A stretch of 64,000 nucleotides of DNA from the NCBI RefSeq assembly GCF_924101635.2, contig NZ_CAKMAA020000011.1, positions 1 through 64,000 of the forward strand, in the 5' to 3' direction. The position numbers and the translations under genes were made by a program. The notes beneath the pieces were generated by a model. It was not told the DNA's origin. It ran no database searches and saw only the letters and a list, made by a program, of their open reading frames with translations. The stretch's first letter is position 1, and each line of letters starts with the position of its first letter. Positions 47,365 to 57,400 of the stretch are shown in pieces. This DNA comes from Candidatus Nitrotoga sp. HW29. GTDB taxonomy: Bacteria > Pseudomonadota > Gammaproteobacteria > Burkholderiales > Gallionellaceae.

Positions 47365-47901
47365 ATGTCTCAGCAAATTCAAACCATTAATACCTTAGTT
47401 TTGCCAGGTCAGGAGAGACCATTTTTTCGCATATGTATGCAGCAAACGATATGTGAAAATGTGAGAGATTTATTTCGTTTTAAATTTCATGATTCGCCGC
47501 CCGAAGATCCCATTCACTGGGTGGCTTATTATGACAGTAAAGATTCGATTGCCCTTCCCGTATGTTATATCCATTTCTATGAATGGCAGGGTTGTTTACT
47601 ATGCGGCGGCGCTTGTGTTGATCAGCGTGTTCTCAAGAAAATGAGTTCAGATGAGCGCGCAAGTATGCGCGATGCTGGCGGCCCCTACTATTTGTCGTTG
47701 TCCACGGCATTTAACTACTTTCAGAACAAGACATTAGGGGTATTTGGCTACTGTGGTGATCCGTTATCAGAGCGCATCTCTCTCCGTGCCGGATTTCAAA
47801 AAACTCCTTTTAAATATGTGATTGCATGGTGGAGTTCAACGACCCAAGATACAAAAAAACTCGCTTTAATCGAAAAGGTGCGTGAACTGGGGCCGTTTTA
47901 A
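47365..47901 (+). CDS. Acyltransferase-like protein, copy 1 of a duplicated pair
   Basis: A 178-residue protein, same length as the one at 48927-49463 and clearly its paralogue: both have a GG.CV block, a FGYCGD motif (about residue 130), RAGF/RAGY and an identical style of end (ELGPF / EIGPF). The layout, with a central beta segment followed by the FGYCGD turn and a final strand, is like the GNAT N-acyltransferase fold, but no acetyl-CoA loop is conserved, so the function is only suggested. It is followed by a deacetylase gene 64 bases downstream. Confidence 0.6.
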   Translation: MSQQIQTINTLVLPGQERPFFRICMQQTICENVRDLFRFKFHDSPPEDPIHWVAYYDSKDSIALPVCYIHFYEWQGCLLCGGACVDQRVLKKMSSDERASMRDAGGPYYLSLSTAFNYFQNKTLGVFGYCGDPLSERISLRAGFQKTPFKYVIAWWSSTTQDTKKLALIEKVRELGPF

Positions 47902-47965
47902 TTGTGCCAACGATTATGGTAAATAGCCTTTCTAATGCTCACCACACCACTGGGTTGGTTCTCCC

Positions 47966-48757
47966 ATGACAGCACTGATCTTGACGTATTATTCAATGAA
48001 CATTGACGGCAATGAATACTCAAATAACGATCACGTTGCATTGAGTACGGATTTGCGCTTGCTTGCGGCGCTAGGCTGGACGATAACGCCATTGAGCACT
48101 ATTGTTGGTGCAGTCATTCATCGCAAATTGGATCCCGCCAACAAATGGGTTGCCATTACGTTTGACGACGGTTCATGGTTTGATTGGTACGACCTTGATC
48201 ACCCTACTCACGGACAGCAGAAGAGCATGGCAAACATTTTGCGTGATTTTTCCCAAAGGCATACCGGACGAAGCCAGCCTCCAATAGAAGCAACATCTTT
48301 CGTAATTGCATCACCACAAGCGCGTGCGCAACTCGAGGTCACGTGTATGGCGGGACACCGCTGGTGGAGTGATGAATGGTGGCCGCAAGCCCAACATGAA
48401 GGCGTGATTCGAATTCAAAATCATAGCTGGGATCATAATCACATCTCGTTAGATTCAACGGCTGTTTTGCATGAGAAAGGGCGATTTTCAGTCGTTTCAA
48501 CTTATCAAGAGGCTGATTTGGATTCGATATGCGGAGCGGCGACATCCACTATTTTTGCCTATCCATATGGTGAAACGTCTGACTTCCTGGTGCGCGAGTA
48601 TCTTCCTGGCCACATGTTAGAGCATCGCCTCACGGCGGCACTTACAACCAAACCGGAATACGTTACCAACGATTCTAACCGATGGCTAATTCCCCGTTTC
48701 GTATGTGGCTGCGATTGGAAGTCAACAGAAGATTTACGCACGATTTTGCAAAGGTAG
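47966..48757 (+). CDS. Polysaccharide deacetylase-like protein (NodB fold), copy 1
   Basis: A 263-residue protein of the carbohydrate esterase 4 type. ITFDDGSWFDW supplies the catalytic and metal-binding aspartates, NHSWDHNH the two metal-binding histidines, and FAYPYGETSDFLVREYLP the conserved arginine/proline region. CE4 enzymes remove acetyl groups from N-acetylated sugars. There is no signal peptide, so the substrate is probably a cytoplasmic precursor sugar or lipid-linked glycan (inference). Paralogue of 49620-50471. Confidence 0.8.
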   Translation: MTALILTYYSMNIDGNEYSNNDHVALSTDLRLLAALGWTITPLSTIVGAVIHRKLDPANKWVAITFDDGSWFDWYDLDHPTHGQQKSMANILRDFSQRHTGRSQPPIEATSFVIASPQARAQLEVTCMAGHRWWSDEWWPQAQHEGVIRIQNHSWDHNHISLDSTAVLHEKGRFSVVSTYQEADLDSICGAATSTIFAYPYGETSDFLVREYLPGHMLEHRLTAALTTKPEYVTNDSNRWLIPRFVCGCDWKSTEDLRTILQR

Positions 48758-48926
48758 CTAGGTTCAGCATGTGCTCGAAGAGTGGATGGGGCGCCGATGT
48801 GCGGGCGATTTAACCAAGTGGCTACAAAATTTCTGATTGTATAAAACCTGAAATACCCTTGAATCAGTCTCTTATGGTTTGTCATCATATAATGCCAATA
48901 AGCACCATACTCAAACAGGTTTTACT

Positions 48927-49463
48927 ATGAAAAGTTTCAACGAATCAATCTGCATTATCCGCACTGAATCAGCCGCTTTTTTTGCCGCCGATCTTTTTCT
49001 GGAAAGCTTTGGCGCGCCATTTCCGATCCCGCGTGATAATTGTGGCTTAGCGATTCCTACACCACCTGAAAACTGGAGACAATACGTCGCATTTTATCGA
49101 TGGGGCGACTTATATTTTGAACCAATAGGGTTCTGTAATTTCATCCGTTTTGGTGAGGTCTATTTGGAAGGGGGGATGTGTGTAAAAAAAGGTTTTTACC
49201 GTCGTTTGCCCAAGAGTCATTGGCACGAATGCAAAGGCCGGGGAGGAGTCGCACAAATTTTAATGGAAGAGGCATCAAAAGAGCTTAACGATTGCACCGC
49301 CTGGTTTGGCTACTGTGGAGACAAAATGGCTTATCTGGTTGATAAGCGTGCGGGATACGTAGATACGCATCACGAGCATTTGATCGTCAAATGGTTCGCC
49401 CCATCAAGCACAAAACAACAATATGAACTAATCAATTCAATCGCTGAAATTGGACCGTTCTAA
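48927..49463 (+). CDS. Acyltransferase-like protein, copy 2
   Basis: A 178-residue paralogue of the protein at 47365-47901, sharing the VYLEGGMCVKKGFYRRLP block, AWFGYCGDKMAY, DKRAGY and the terminal IAEIGPF. The ATG at MKSFNESIC was chosen because it matches the length of copy 1; the frame is open 16 codons upstream. Several cysteines are conserved between the copies. Function unknown. Confidence 0.6.
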   Translation: MKSFNESICIIRTESAAFFAADLFLESFGAPFPIPRDNCGLAIPTPPENWRQYVAFYRWGDLYFEPIGFCNFIRFGEVYLEGGMCVKKGFYRRLPKSHWHECKGRGGVAQILMEEASKELNDCTAWFGYCGDKMAYLVDKRAGYVDTHHEHLIVKWFAPSSTKQQYELINSIAEIGPF

Positions 49464-49619
49464 TCGCCACCGGCCAATTTCAAAAAATCAGTATTCGTGA
49501 CTGGTTATCAGAGATGAAAGCAAAATCAGTAAAAAGCTTCTTGCAGACTCGTGTGGTTTTGGCAATATTGCGATTGAATCCACCAGTACATTTATGGTGT
49601 TAATTGGGAATTACGAAAC

Positions 49620-50471
49620 ATGAAAGGAATCGTTTTAAGTTATCACTCGCACAACATTTTTGGAGAGAGATACGAAAACAATGATCACGTTGCTTTTTCA
49701 AAAGATCTGCAATTGATTACAGAGGCGGGGGGAGAGATTATTTCATTAATGTCGCTTGTTGCGAAGCTCCGCTGTGATCAGGCGCGGGAACGAGCCGAAA
49801 ATGATGAAAAAACTTATGTAGCACTTACCTTCGATGATGGTCCGGTGTTTGACTACAAAGACTTTATTCACCCGGTTCACGGTTATCAGCGAAGTTTTTA
49901 TAACGAAATGATGAAGTTTCAAGCTGAATACAATAGGAATGTCCAGCCGGAATTAAGTGCGACCAGCTTTGTAATTGCTTCTCCATCCGCGCGTCAAGCT
50001 CTGGCGCGCAGCCCGGAATGTGGTTATACGTTCCTGAATGAAGACTGGTTAGGTGATGACTGGTGGGAAAGCGCCTCTAAAACGGGGATGATTTCAATCG
50101 GAAATCACAGTTGGGATCATGTACATCCCGTTGTTCCGAATGTCGCGTTATCCTCAGAAATGCGTGGCAGCTTTCATGAAGTTGCAACATATGCTGATGC
50201 GAACGCTCAGATTCGCGACGCTTCGGCTTTAATTTCAAAGAAGACCAACGGACTGTCTGTTCCGTTATTTGCCTTTCCTTACGGTCACTACAACGATTAC
50301 CTCATAAAAGAATATTTGCCCAATCACATTAATGAGCATGGTTTGGCAGCTGCATTTTCAGCAGATGGCCGATATATAACAAATCAAGATAGTCTGTGGT
50401 GCCTGCCGCGATTTATTTGTGGGTTACATTGGAAATCGCCGGAAGACTTAATTGGCATTCTCAACGGATAG
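49620..50471 (+). CDS. Polysaccharide deacetylase-like protein (NodB fold), copy 2
   Basis: A 283-residue CE4-type protein with LTFDDGPVFDYKDF, ISIGNHSWDHVHP and FAFPYGHYNDYLIKEYLP. It shares long stretches with copy 1 (ENNDHVAFS, ATSFVIASP, LPRFICGLHWKSPEDL) at about half identity by eye. Again no signal peptide. The pair order, acyltransferase-like then deacetylase-like, repeats exactly that of the first copy. Confidence 0.8.
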   Translation: MKGIVLSYHSHNIFGERYENNDHVAFSKDLQLITEAGGEIISLMSLVAKLRCDQARERAENDEKTYVALTFDDGPVFDYKDFIHPVHGYQRSFYNEMMKFQAEYNRNVQPELSATSFVIASPSARQALARSPECGYTFLNEDWLGDDWWESASKTGMISIGNHSWDHVHPVVPNVALSSEMRGSFHEVATYADANAQIRDASALISKKTNGLSVPLFAFPYGHYNDYLIKEYLPNHINEHGLAAAFSADGRYITNQDSLWCLPRFICGLHWKSPEDLIGILNG

Positions 50472-50610
50472 CTCCCGCTTCGCAGTCGGTGCGCGTTCAA
50501 AAATAATTTTTATTGATGAAATTGATCACCACGATCTTTTGTTTTTCATACGGTGAACTGAATGAAAGCACAATGATTTTACTTAAAATTTATGACTGGA
50601 ATCGAAGCTT

Positions 50611-51837
50611 CTAATGATTGAGATTTTTCTCGGGTTTTTGAACCGCTATATAAGGTTCTTCTACAGCCAAGTCCAGAATACTATACGGCTGTAACGCTGC
50701 ATCATACTCAACGACTTCGCTGGTTCTGATTGCTGCGCGGAGTAATATGTATCCATAGCTTCGCAATTCATTTTCAAAATCAGCCAGGCGAATAGGATTA
50801 AGCTCTTTGTAAAAACGCCAATAATCTTCATTGGTGACATTAAAACCTGAACGATCCATGATTGTAGGTTTTGTGGTCATTACCATTTCCTTTAAATCAG
50901 CTTCCGGAATGCGCAGATGCAGGTGGGGGGTCGGGTCGAATTCGCCCAAGTGACTGCCTATCGCCGAATAGTACAAACCCGGAGCGACGAAAAATAATCC
51001 ACCCGGCTTCAACACCCGATAAACTTCATCCAACGTTTTTTTATATCCGCCTGCAATATGCTCAAGCGAACCCCAGGAGATCACCACATCAAAACTCTCA
51101 TCGGCATAGGGGATCTCTTCGCAGCTTTGCTGCAAGAAAGTAAAGTTGTCAGGCATTTTTTGCAAAGGCAGGCCGTTTTCCTGGCAGACTCTGGGTAATT
51201 CTTTTATGTAATCCACAATGTCCAGGGCGACGAGTTCTTGTGGCTGATAGCGCAGAACGATACTCAAATCTGTAATACCTTCGCCCGCACCGATATCCAA
51301 AATTCTGCCCTGTAGTTTTTCAGAATTAGCGAGACACAGTTCTCCAATGACTTTTGCAGCATGACAAAAATGGCGATGGAACCAATTGGTCATACCTTGA
51401 CGCCATGACAGCTGATTTAAACGCGCTTCTGTTTCAGGATGGGTACTCCACGTACCTAACAAAAGTTGTTGTGCTGACTCAACTCCGTTGATGGAAAACA
51501 ATTGCAATGAATCCGGAGTACGAACCTTGCTTACCGTTCCCCATGAAACGCCAAGTTCATAGTTGCCCGGCGGAAGTGATACGGGCCATTCAAAATTGAA
51601 GCAAAATTCGCCGCGTGGTAACCAAGGCAGAAATATTCCGCCTTGATGCGTATCAGAAGCTACCAAATAGGCGTCAGCCCCTTCACGGCGAATGAATAAG
51701 CGCATTACAGGATCAAAAATACATATATCCCGAATTTGAAGGTTCATCTGAACTTTTATGATCTGTCCTGCTTGATAAATATTAGCGATAGGCTGGACAT
51801 TTAATTCTGCAGGATCAATGTTGTTTGGTTGATTCAT
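50611..51837 (-). CDS. SAM-dependent methyltransferase with N-terminal Wzt-like glycan-binding domain
   Basis: A 408-residue two-domain protein. Residues about 20-120 are a beta-sandwich like the Wzt C-terminal domain: FIRREG, FLPWLPRGEF and LPPGNYEL align in order with segments of the Wzt-like protein at 6769-7983. Residues about 185-310 are a class I methyltransferase with motif I ILDIGAGEGITDL and VISWGSLEHIAGGYKKTLDE. A plausible role is methylation of the end of a surface polysaccharide, as chain-terminating methyltransferases do in O-antigens exported by Wzm/Wzt, but this is inference. It is transcribed against its neighbours. Confidence 0.75.
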   Translation of the reverse strand: MNQPNNIDPAELNVQPIANIYQAGQIIKVQMNLQIRDICIFDPVMRLFIRREGADAYLVASDTHQGGIFLPWLPRGEFCFNFEWPVSLPPGNYELGVSWGTVSKVRTPDSLQLFSINGVESAQQLLLGTWSTHPETEARLNQLSWRQGMTNWFHRHFCHAAKVIGELCLANSEKLQGRILDIGAGEGITDLSIVLRYQPQELVALDIVDYIKELPRVCQENGLPLQKMPDNFTFLQQSCEEIPYADESFDVVISWGSLEHIAGGYKKTLDEVYRVLKPGGLFFVAPGLYYSAIGSHLGEFDPTPHLHLRIPEADLKEMVMTTKPTIMDRSGFNVTNEDYWRFYKELNPIRLADFENELRSYGYILLRAAIRTSEVVEYDAALQPYSILDLAVEEPYIAVQKPEKNLNH

Positions 51838-52266
51838 TTGGATTCTTGGATAAGTTTAATTAAACGGCTTGGGATTGATTTATTGAAAATTTAGATCACC
51901 ACGGCAATGAGCCATGACCGGCAGAAATAATGCTATGTGCCGTATGTTCGTTGTGCAAAACAGGTATTAGTTCCGGGATGCTCACACAAATCAAAACGCG
52001 CTGTGGAATCTGACGGGGTAGCATTTTTGCTATACTGCGTTCTGAATTCTCGGCTTGTGGTATTGCTTTAATGTCTTTATCTAGCCGCGGCTGAGGCGTA
52101 TTTCGTTTTAACTTGCAAAGAGTACTTCACGCTCTATTCCCTTGCTCACACCCGTTGCAAATTATATACGCAATCACCGCTACTCGGAGAATTGAGTACC
52201 CAGACTTAATAATTTGTACTTCCCCATCGGTAGCAAAATAGTGAAGGCAGCTTATGTAGATATATC
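51838..52266. other. Regulatory region between divergent genes
   Basis: 429 bases without a gene separating the methyltransferase gene (minus) from the GT41 genes (plus). One promoter candidate was found at 52010-52036; it would give a leader of about 220 bases. No terminator or repeat was seen. Confidence 0.45.
52010..52036 (+). promoter_or_regulatory. Candidate extended -10 promoter of the GT41 genes
   Basis: TGCTATACT is a near-consensus extended -10; CTGACG, 15 bases upstream, is a weak -35. It points toward the glycosyltransferase operon. Confidence 0.35.
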
Positions 52267-54477
52267 ATGCATAAAAAAATTCTTAAGACATCAAAAATGC
52301 ATAAAAACCCCCAGCCAATTCCGATTGGAGTGTCTAATCATCCGGAAGTCATTTACCAGTTGGGATTGAAAGCGTTTAATTCAAAAAATTTCGAACAGGC
52401 AACAAATTATTTTAACCTGGCAATGCAGGCTGATTCAAGGCAGCCGCATTATTGGCTTGCTTTGGGCTTGGTCTCGCAGGCGCAAGGAAAGTTTGACCAA
52501 GCAGCAGGATATTTTTATAAGGCACTTGAACTGAATCCAAACTTTGCCCAAGCATATAATCAGCTGGGTACGCTGTATCAAATGAAAGGGAATTTCGATG
52601 ATGCGGCTGCTAATTTTAGCCTAGCGTTAAAAGTGCTTCCCAACTTCCCCCAAGCTTGTAATAACTTGGGAAGTGTATTTAAGTTACAGGGAAAAATTGA
52701 CGAGGCAATAGTTGCTTTTCTGGAAGCAATACGGTTAAAACCAGACTACGTGCTCGCTTACAACAATTTGGGCAGCGCATATCAATCGCAAGCAAGAGTA
52801 GAAGAGGCTGAGAGCTGTTACCGTAAAGCGATTGAACTTCAGCCGGATAATATTTATGCCTATTTTGGCTTGGGGCACGCCCTTATTGTGCAGTGGAAGA
52901 TGGAAGAGGCCGAGAAAATATTACGCCGGGCACTCTTGCTAGACCCGGATAATATTCAGGTGCTAAACAATTTGGCCTATGCTTTAAAGGAACAGAGCAA
53001 GCATGTCGAAGCGGCAACCTTCTATCAGCGTGCCTTGTCATTAAAGCCCAATGGCCTGAAGGCATTCATCGGTACCCACCTGGCGTTGCCCGCGATTTAT
53101 TCCAATACCACAGAGTGGTTCGCGGTGCGCAAACGTTACACAGAGGGGCTGAAGACTTTACGGGATAACACCGAAAATTTCCTTGAAATAGAAGCAAAAG
53201 AATTATTGTCAGGATTGAGCTGGACCAATTTTTACTTGGCATATCAAGGTCAGGATGATAAGTCTTTGCAAGTGGAATATGCACATTTTGTGGCGGATAT
53301 TCTTCGGGTTGCGGCGCCAGATTTAATGCAGCCCATAAAACAGGATCCCGCAGCCTGCCAACGACGTTTGTGCATTGGCTTCTTGTCGAGTTTTATGCGC
53401 GATTGCACCGTTGGGTCTTATTTTAAAAGCTGGGTTACCTCTCTTGACAAGGAAAAATTTGAAATTTATTGCTATTACATTGGGCATATACAGGATCAGG
53501 TAACCCAAGAGTTTGCCCGTGCGGCTGATCACTATAAACATCTTGTTGGCGACGTTGATCATATTGGCAGACAAGTTAAGAATGATCAGCTCGATATCTT
53601 GGTTTATCCAGAAGTTGGTATGGATCCGGGTGCATTGGTATTGGCTGCAATGCGCTTGGCGCCAATACAATGCGCTGCCTGGGGACATCCGGTAACCACC
53701 GGCCATGCCAATATAGATTATTTCTTTTCCAGTGCATTAATGGAGCCGGAAAATGCACAGACTCACTACAGTGAGCAATTGATTTTGCTGGAGGGAATTG
53801 GAACCTGCTATCTAAAACCGGTACTTCCTTCTCCCGCCAAGCGTTCAGATTTTTCATTGCCTGAAGAGCGTGTTCTTTATCTTTGCCCGCAATCGTTATA
53901 TAAAATTCACCCCGATAATGACAGGTTGATGTTGGAAATCCTGGCGCGGAATAAAAATGCTGTGCTGGTATTTTTTCAGGCCACTGATATGTCCATTACA
54001 CGGGCTTTCATGAAGCGGCTCGAAAGTGCATTGGATGAAAGCGGGATGGAGAAAAACGGTCAGATTAAAATTCTGCCACGCATGGCTCATGAAAATTATT
54101 TGCGGGTCAATATGCTGTGCGACGTCATGCTCGATACCCTGCATTGGTCCGGCGGCAATACCACGTTGGATGCGCTAGCCTGCGGTTTACCCGTGGTAAC
54201 GATGCCGGGAGAGTTCATGCGTGGTCGGCAAAGCTACGGGATGTTGAAGTATATGGGATTGAACGAACTGATCGCGCACGATCACAAGGATTATGTTGAG
54301 ATAGCAACCAGACTCGGCACAGACAGGGTTTGGCATCAACAAGTTGTGCAACAAATAACCGCAAGTAGCGATGCCATCTTTGCGGTGGAGACGCCCTTGC
54401 GTCAGATGGAACAATTTTTTGCCGCAGTATTAAATGCTCGGCCATCATGCCCACCTTCTGATAACAATTGTAATTAA
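52267..54477 (+). CDS. TPR protein with GT41 (SPINDLY/OGT-like) glycosyltransferase domain, first
   Basis: A 736-residue protein. Residues about 25-270 contain six or seven tetratricopeptide repeats (typical unit FDQAAGYFYKALELNPNFAQ); from about 365 comes a GT41 domain: LCIGFLSSFMRDCTVGSYF, YPEVGMD, WGHPVTTGHANIDYFFSS, CPQSLYKIHPDND (lysine matching the UDP-binding lysine of OGT), LDTLHWSGGNTTLDALACGL and GEFMRGRQSYGML. GT41 enzymes add sugars such as GlcNAc to Ser/Thr, or glucose to Asn, of cytoplasmic proteins. Where OGT has His498 (NHP) this protein has Cys (RDCTVG). The start may be ten codons later. It is followed after six bases by the next GT41 gene. Confidence 0.85.
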   Translation: MHKKILKTSKMHKNPQPIPIGVSNHPEVIYQLGLKAFNSKNFEQATNYFNLAMQADSRQPHYWLALGLVSQAQGKFDQAAGYFYKALELNPNFAQAYNQLGTLYQMKGNFDDAAANFSLALKVLPNFPQACNNLGSVFKLQGKIDEAIVAFLEAIRLKPDYVLAYNNLGSAYQSQARVEEAESCYRKAIELQPDNIYAYFGLGHALIVQWKMEEAEKILRRALLLDPDNIQVLNNLAYALKEQSKHVEAATFYQRALSLKPNGLKAFIGTHLALPAIYSNTTEWFAVRKRYTEGLKTLRDNTENFLEIEAKELLSGLSWTNFYLAYQGQDDKSLQVEYAHFVADILRVAAPDLMQPIKQDPAACQRRLCIGFLSSFMRDCTVGSYFKSWVTSLDKEKFEIYCYYIGHIQDQVTQEFARAADHYKHLVGDVDHIGRQVKNDQLDILVYPEVGMDPGALVLAAMRLAPIQCAAWGHPVTTGHANIDYFFSSALMEPENAQTHYSEQLILLEGIGTCYLKPVLPSPAKRSDFSLPEERVLYLCPQSLYKIHPDNDRLMLEILARNKNAVLVFFQATDMSITRAFMKRLESALDESGMEKNGQIKILPRMAHENYLRVNMLCDVMLDTLHWSGGNTTLDALACGLPVVTMPGEFMRGRQSYGMLKYMGLNELIAHDHKDYVEIATRLGTDRVWHQQVVQQITASSDAIFAVETPLRQMEQFFAAVLNARPSCPPSDNNCN

Positions 54478-54483
54478 TTATCC

Positions 54484-57400
54484 ATGAATAATCCCGACCA
54501 ATTGTTTCAACAGGCAGTGCAGCAGCATCAAGCAGGGCGACTAGTGGACGCTATGATGATCTACCGGCAAGTTCTGGCGGTACAATCCAGGCATCCGCAA
54601 TGTCATTACAATCTGGCACTGGCATTGCAATTTCTGAATCAAACCGATGCGGCAATTGCCAGCTATCAGCGCGCTATCGAAATCAATCCCGGTTTTGCCG
54701 AGGCACACAATAACCTGGGTAATATCTTTCAAAACCTGGATCGGCTGGAGGACGCCCGGCAGTCGTACAGCCGCGCTTTGGCAAGCAATTCCAGGCTGCC
54801 ACAGGCACAATTCAATCTAGGTTTGATCCTTAAAAAACAAAAACGATTCAGTCTGGCGGTGGAGCATTTTCAGGCGGCGATAGATATTGCGCCGGATTAT
54901 GAAGAGGCTTATGACAATCTCTGTTCACTACTGAAATTTCTCGACCGCACCGAGGAATGGCTGGATGCATTCAAGAAATTCGAGCGTCTGAATAACAAAA
55001 CCGACTGGTTTTTTGTTGCCGGACTTTCCGCCTGTCGCTACCTGGGCGATTTCAACCGCGAACAAAACTATCTGCACGCCTTGTCCGCGCATCCGCTCAC
55101 AGATGGCGACATTGGGGTGTTGGATAACATCTTAGGGATCGCACAGTATTTTGATCTGCCACAAGCGCAGCTACTGCGTTTGTACCACGCCTACAACCAG
55201 GCAGTGAAACGCCAACATTTTTCCGAATTTCCGCTCGTTTCTCCCTATCGGTCGCAACACACAAAACTGCGCATCGGTTATTTGTCGGCGGATTTTCGCG
55301 TACATGTGATGGGCAAGCTTATGATCGAAGTACTGGCCCGCCATGATCGCAGCCAGTTTGAATTGTATCTGTATTCCCTGGCGAGCCAGACTGATGCACT
55401 CACCACACAATTTTCCACGATCAGTGATAAGTTTGTTGATATACACACGCTGTCCGCGCGGCAAGCCGCCAAGATGATCGCCGAAGACGACCTCGATATA
55501 TTGGTCGATCTGTGCAACCACACCTCTTATTCCAATGCATTGATCCTCGCTTACAAACCGGCACGGGTGCAGATCACCCACCTCGGTGCCCACGGTGCTA
55601 TCGGCATGGATACGGTTGATTACAAGTTGACCGACCATTATGCCGACGTGCCGGGAAATGCGGCATATTTGATCGAAAAATTGTTACCGATGAAAGGCTG
55701 TCTCTTTCCCTTTCACCATGTTGAACCTGCTTCGGATATCCATTTAAGCCGGGCCGAATTAGGCATTGCCGAAAATGCAGTGGTGTTGGGCGTATTCGCC
55801 AACATAATGAAATTCAGCCCGCGTTCTTTACAGACCTGGGCGGCCATCTTGACGAGAAACGAACAGGCCGTGCTGGCCTTTTCGCCCCTGAAAGAAAATG
55901 AAAAAGCCAGTTATTTACGTCAAATTACCGCGGCCGGAATCGATCCGGCACGGGTGAAATTTATTCCCGCGGCAAAGGACGAGCAGTTTAACCGTGCACG
56001 TTATGCGCTGCTGGATATGGCCCTCGATACATTCCCCTACAGCGGTGGCGATACGACACTGGCAGCGCTGGATATGGGGGTGCCGGTGATTACATTGTGC
56101 GGCCAGCGCCATAGCGAACGCACGTCCTACAGTATTTTGATGAACCTCGGCGTGCCTGAAATAATCGCCCACAGCGAAGCCGAATATATCGATCTCGCTT
56201 GCCGTCTGGCGAGCGACACTGGCTGGCGCGGCACGGTGGTGGAAAAAATCCGGCGCGGTCTTGCCGATTCGCCGCTAGTTGACATGGACGCTTATACCCG
56301 GCATCTGGAGGACGCGTATCGAGATGCTATCGCCCAATGCCCCTTAAAAGATGCGATCGTAAACGACGATAATAAAGCGTTGTTCCAGAATGCCGTGCGG
56401 CAACATCAGGCCAACAACTTGATGGAAGCGGCAGACGGTTACCGGCACGTACTATTGCATGAGCCCGATCATGCTGCCGCCCTCTATTTATACGGCGTGC
56501 TACTGGAACAAGCCGGCCAGGAGGACGATGCCATCGTGCAATTGCAACGTGCCATTGCAGTTAGCCCGAGCTATCTTGATGCGCATCTGGCACTTGGCAA
56601 CCTTTATTTGAAGTTAGGGCAAATGGAGGATGCAGTCACCGGCTTTAACACGGCGCTGCAAGTTAAGCCCGGCCATTTTACAGCGCTGAACGGATTGGGC
56701 CGCGCCCTGACCGGGGCTGGCCATCTGCCACAAGCCGTCACGACCTTGCAGCAAGCGATCCAAAGTCAGCCCCAGGAATCGTCCGCGTATTTCAATCTGG
56801 GTGTGGCCTATCAAAAACAAGGGCTGCCAGACGCGGCAATGGCCGCTTATCATCGCGCACTGGCGCTGGAGCCGAACAACACCGAGGCATTATTCAACCT
56901 GGGCGTATTGTTCCAGCAGCAAGGCATGGCTGAACGCGCAGCTGCTTGCTATCAGCAAGTCCTGCGTATTGAGCCGGATCACACGTCGGCCTATTACCAT
57001 CTCGGCGATGTGTTGTTCGATGCCGGCAAAATCAATTCGTGGCTGGAAAATTTTAAACAGTTCCGACGCCACGCGCCGCCCTCTGCCATGCTCGCAGTGT
57101 ATGGTCTGCAAGCCTGCCAGTATCTGGGTGAAATCGAACAGCAACAGGCGTATCTGGACGACTTGCTGAGTGATGAATATGCGTTCCTCAATGCCGCCGA
57201 TGCGCTCGACCGGTTGGAGGAAATTCTCTATTTACTTTTGTTTTTTGACATTCCTCCAGAGCATCTGTTTGCCCTGTACCAGCGCTACAACCAATTGAGC
57301 AAGCAGACGTATACACCCCAATTGTCGCTGTCCGCGCGCGCTGCTGGCGGCAAGATCCGGCTGGGCTATTTGTCCGCCGACCTGCGCGATCACGTGATGG

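Noticed and set aside
55171-55638. Long antisense open frames within the GT41 genes
   Set aside because: They are shadows opposite GC-rich coding DNA with strong GT41 motifs.
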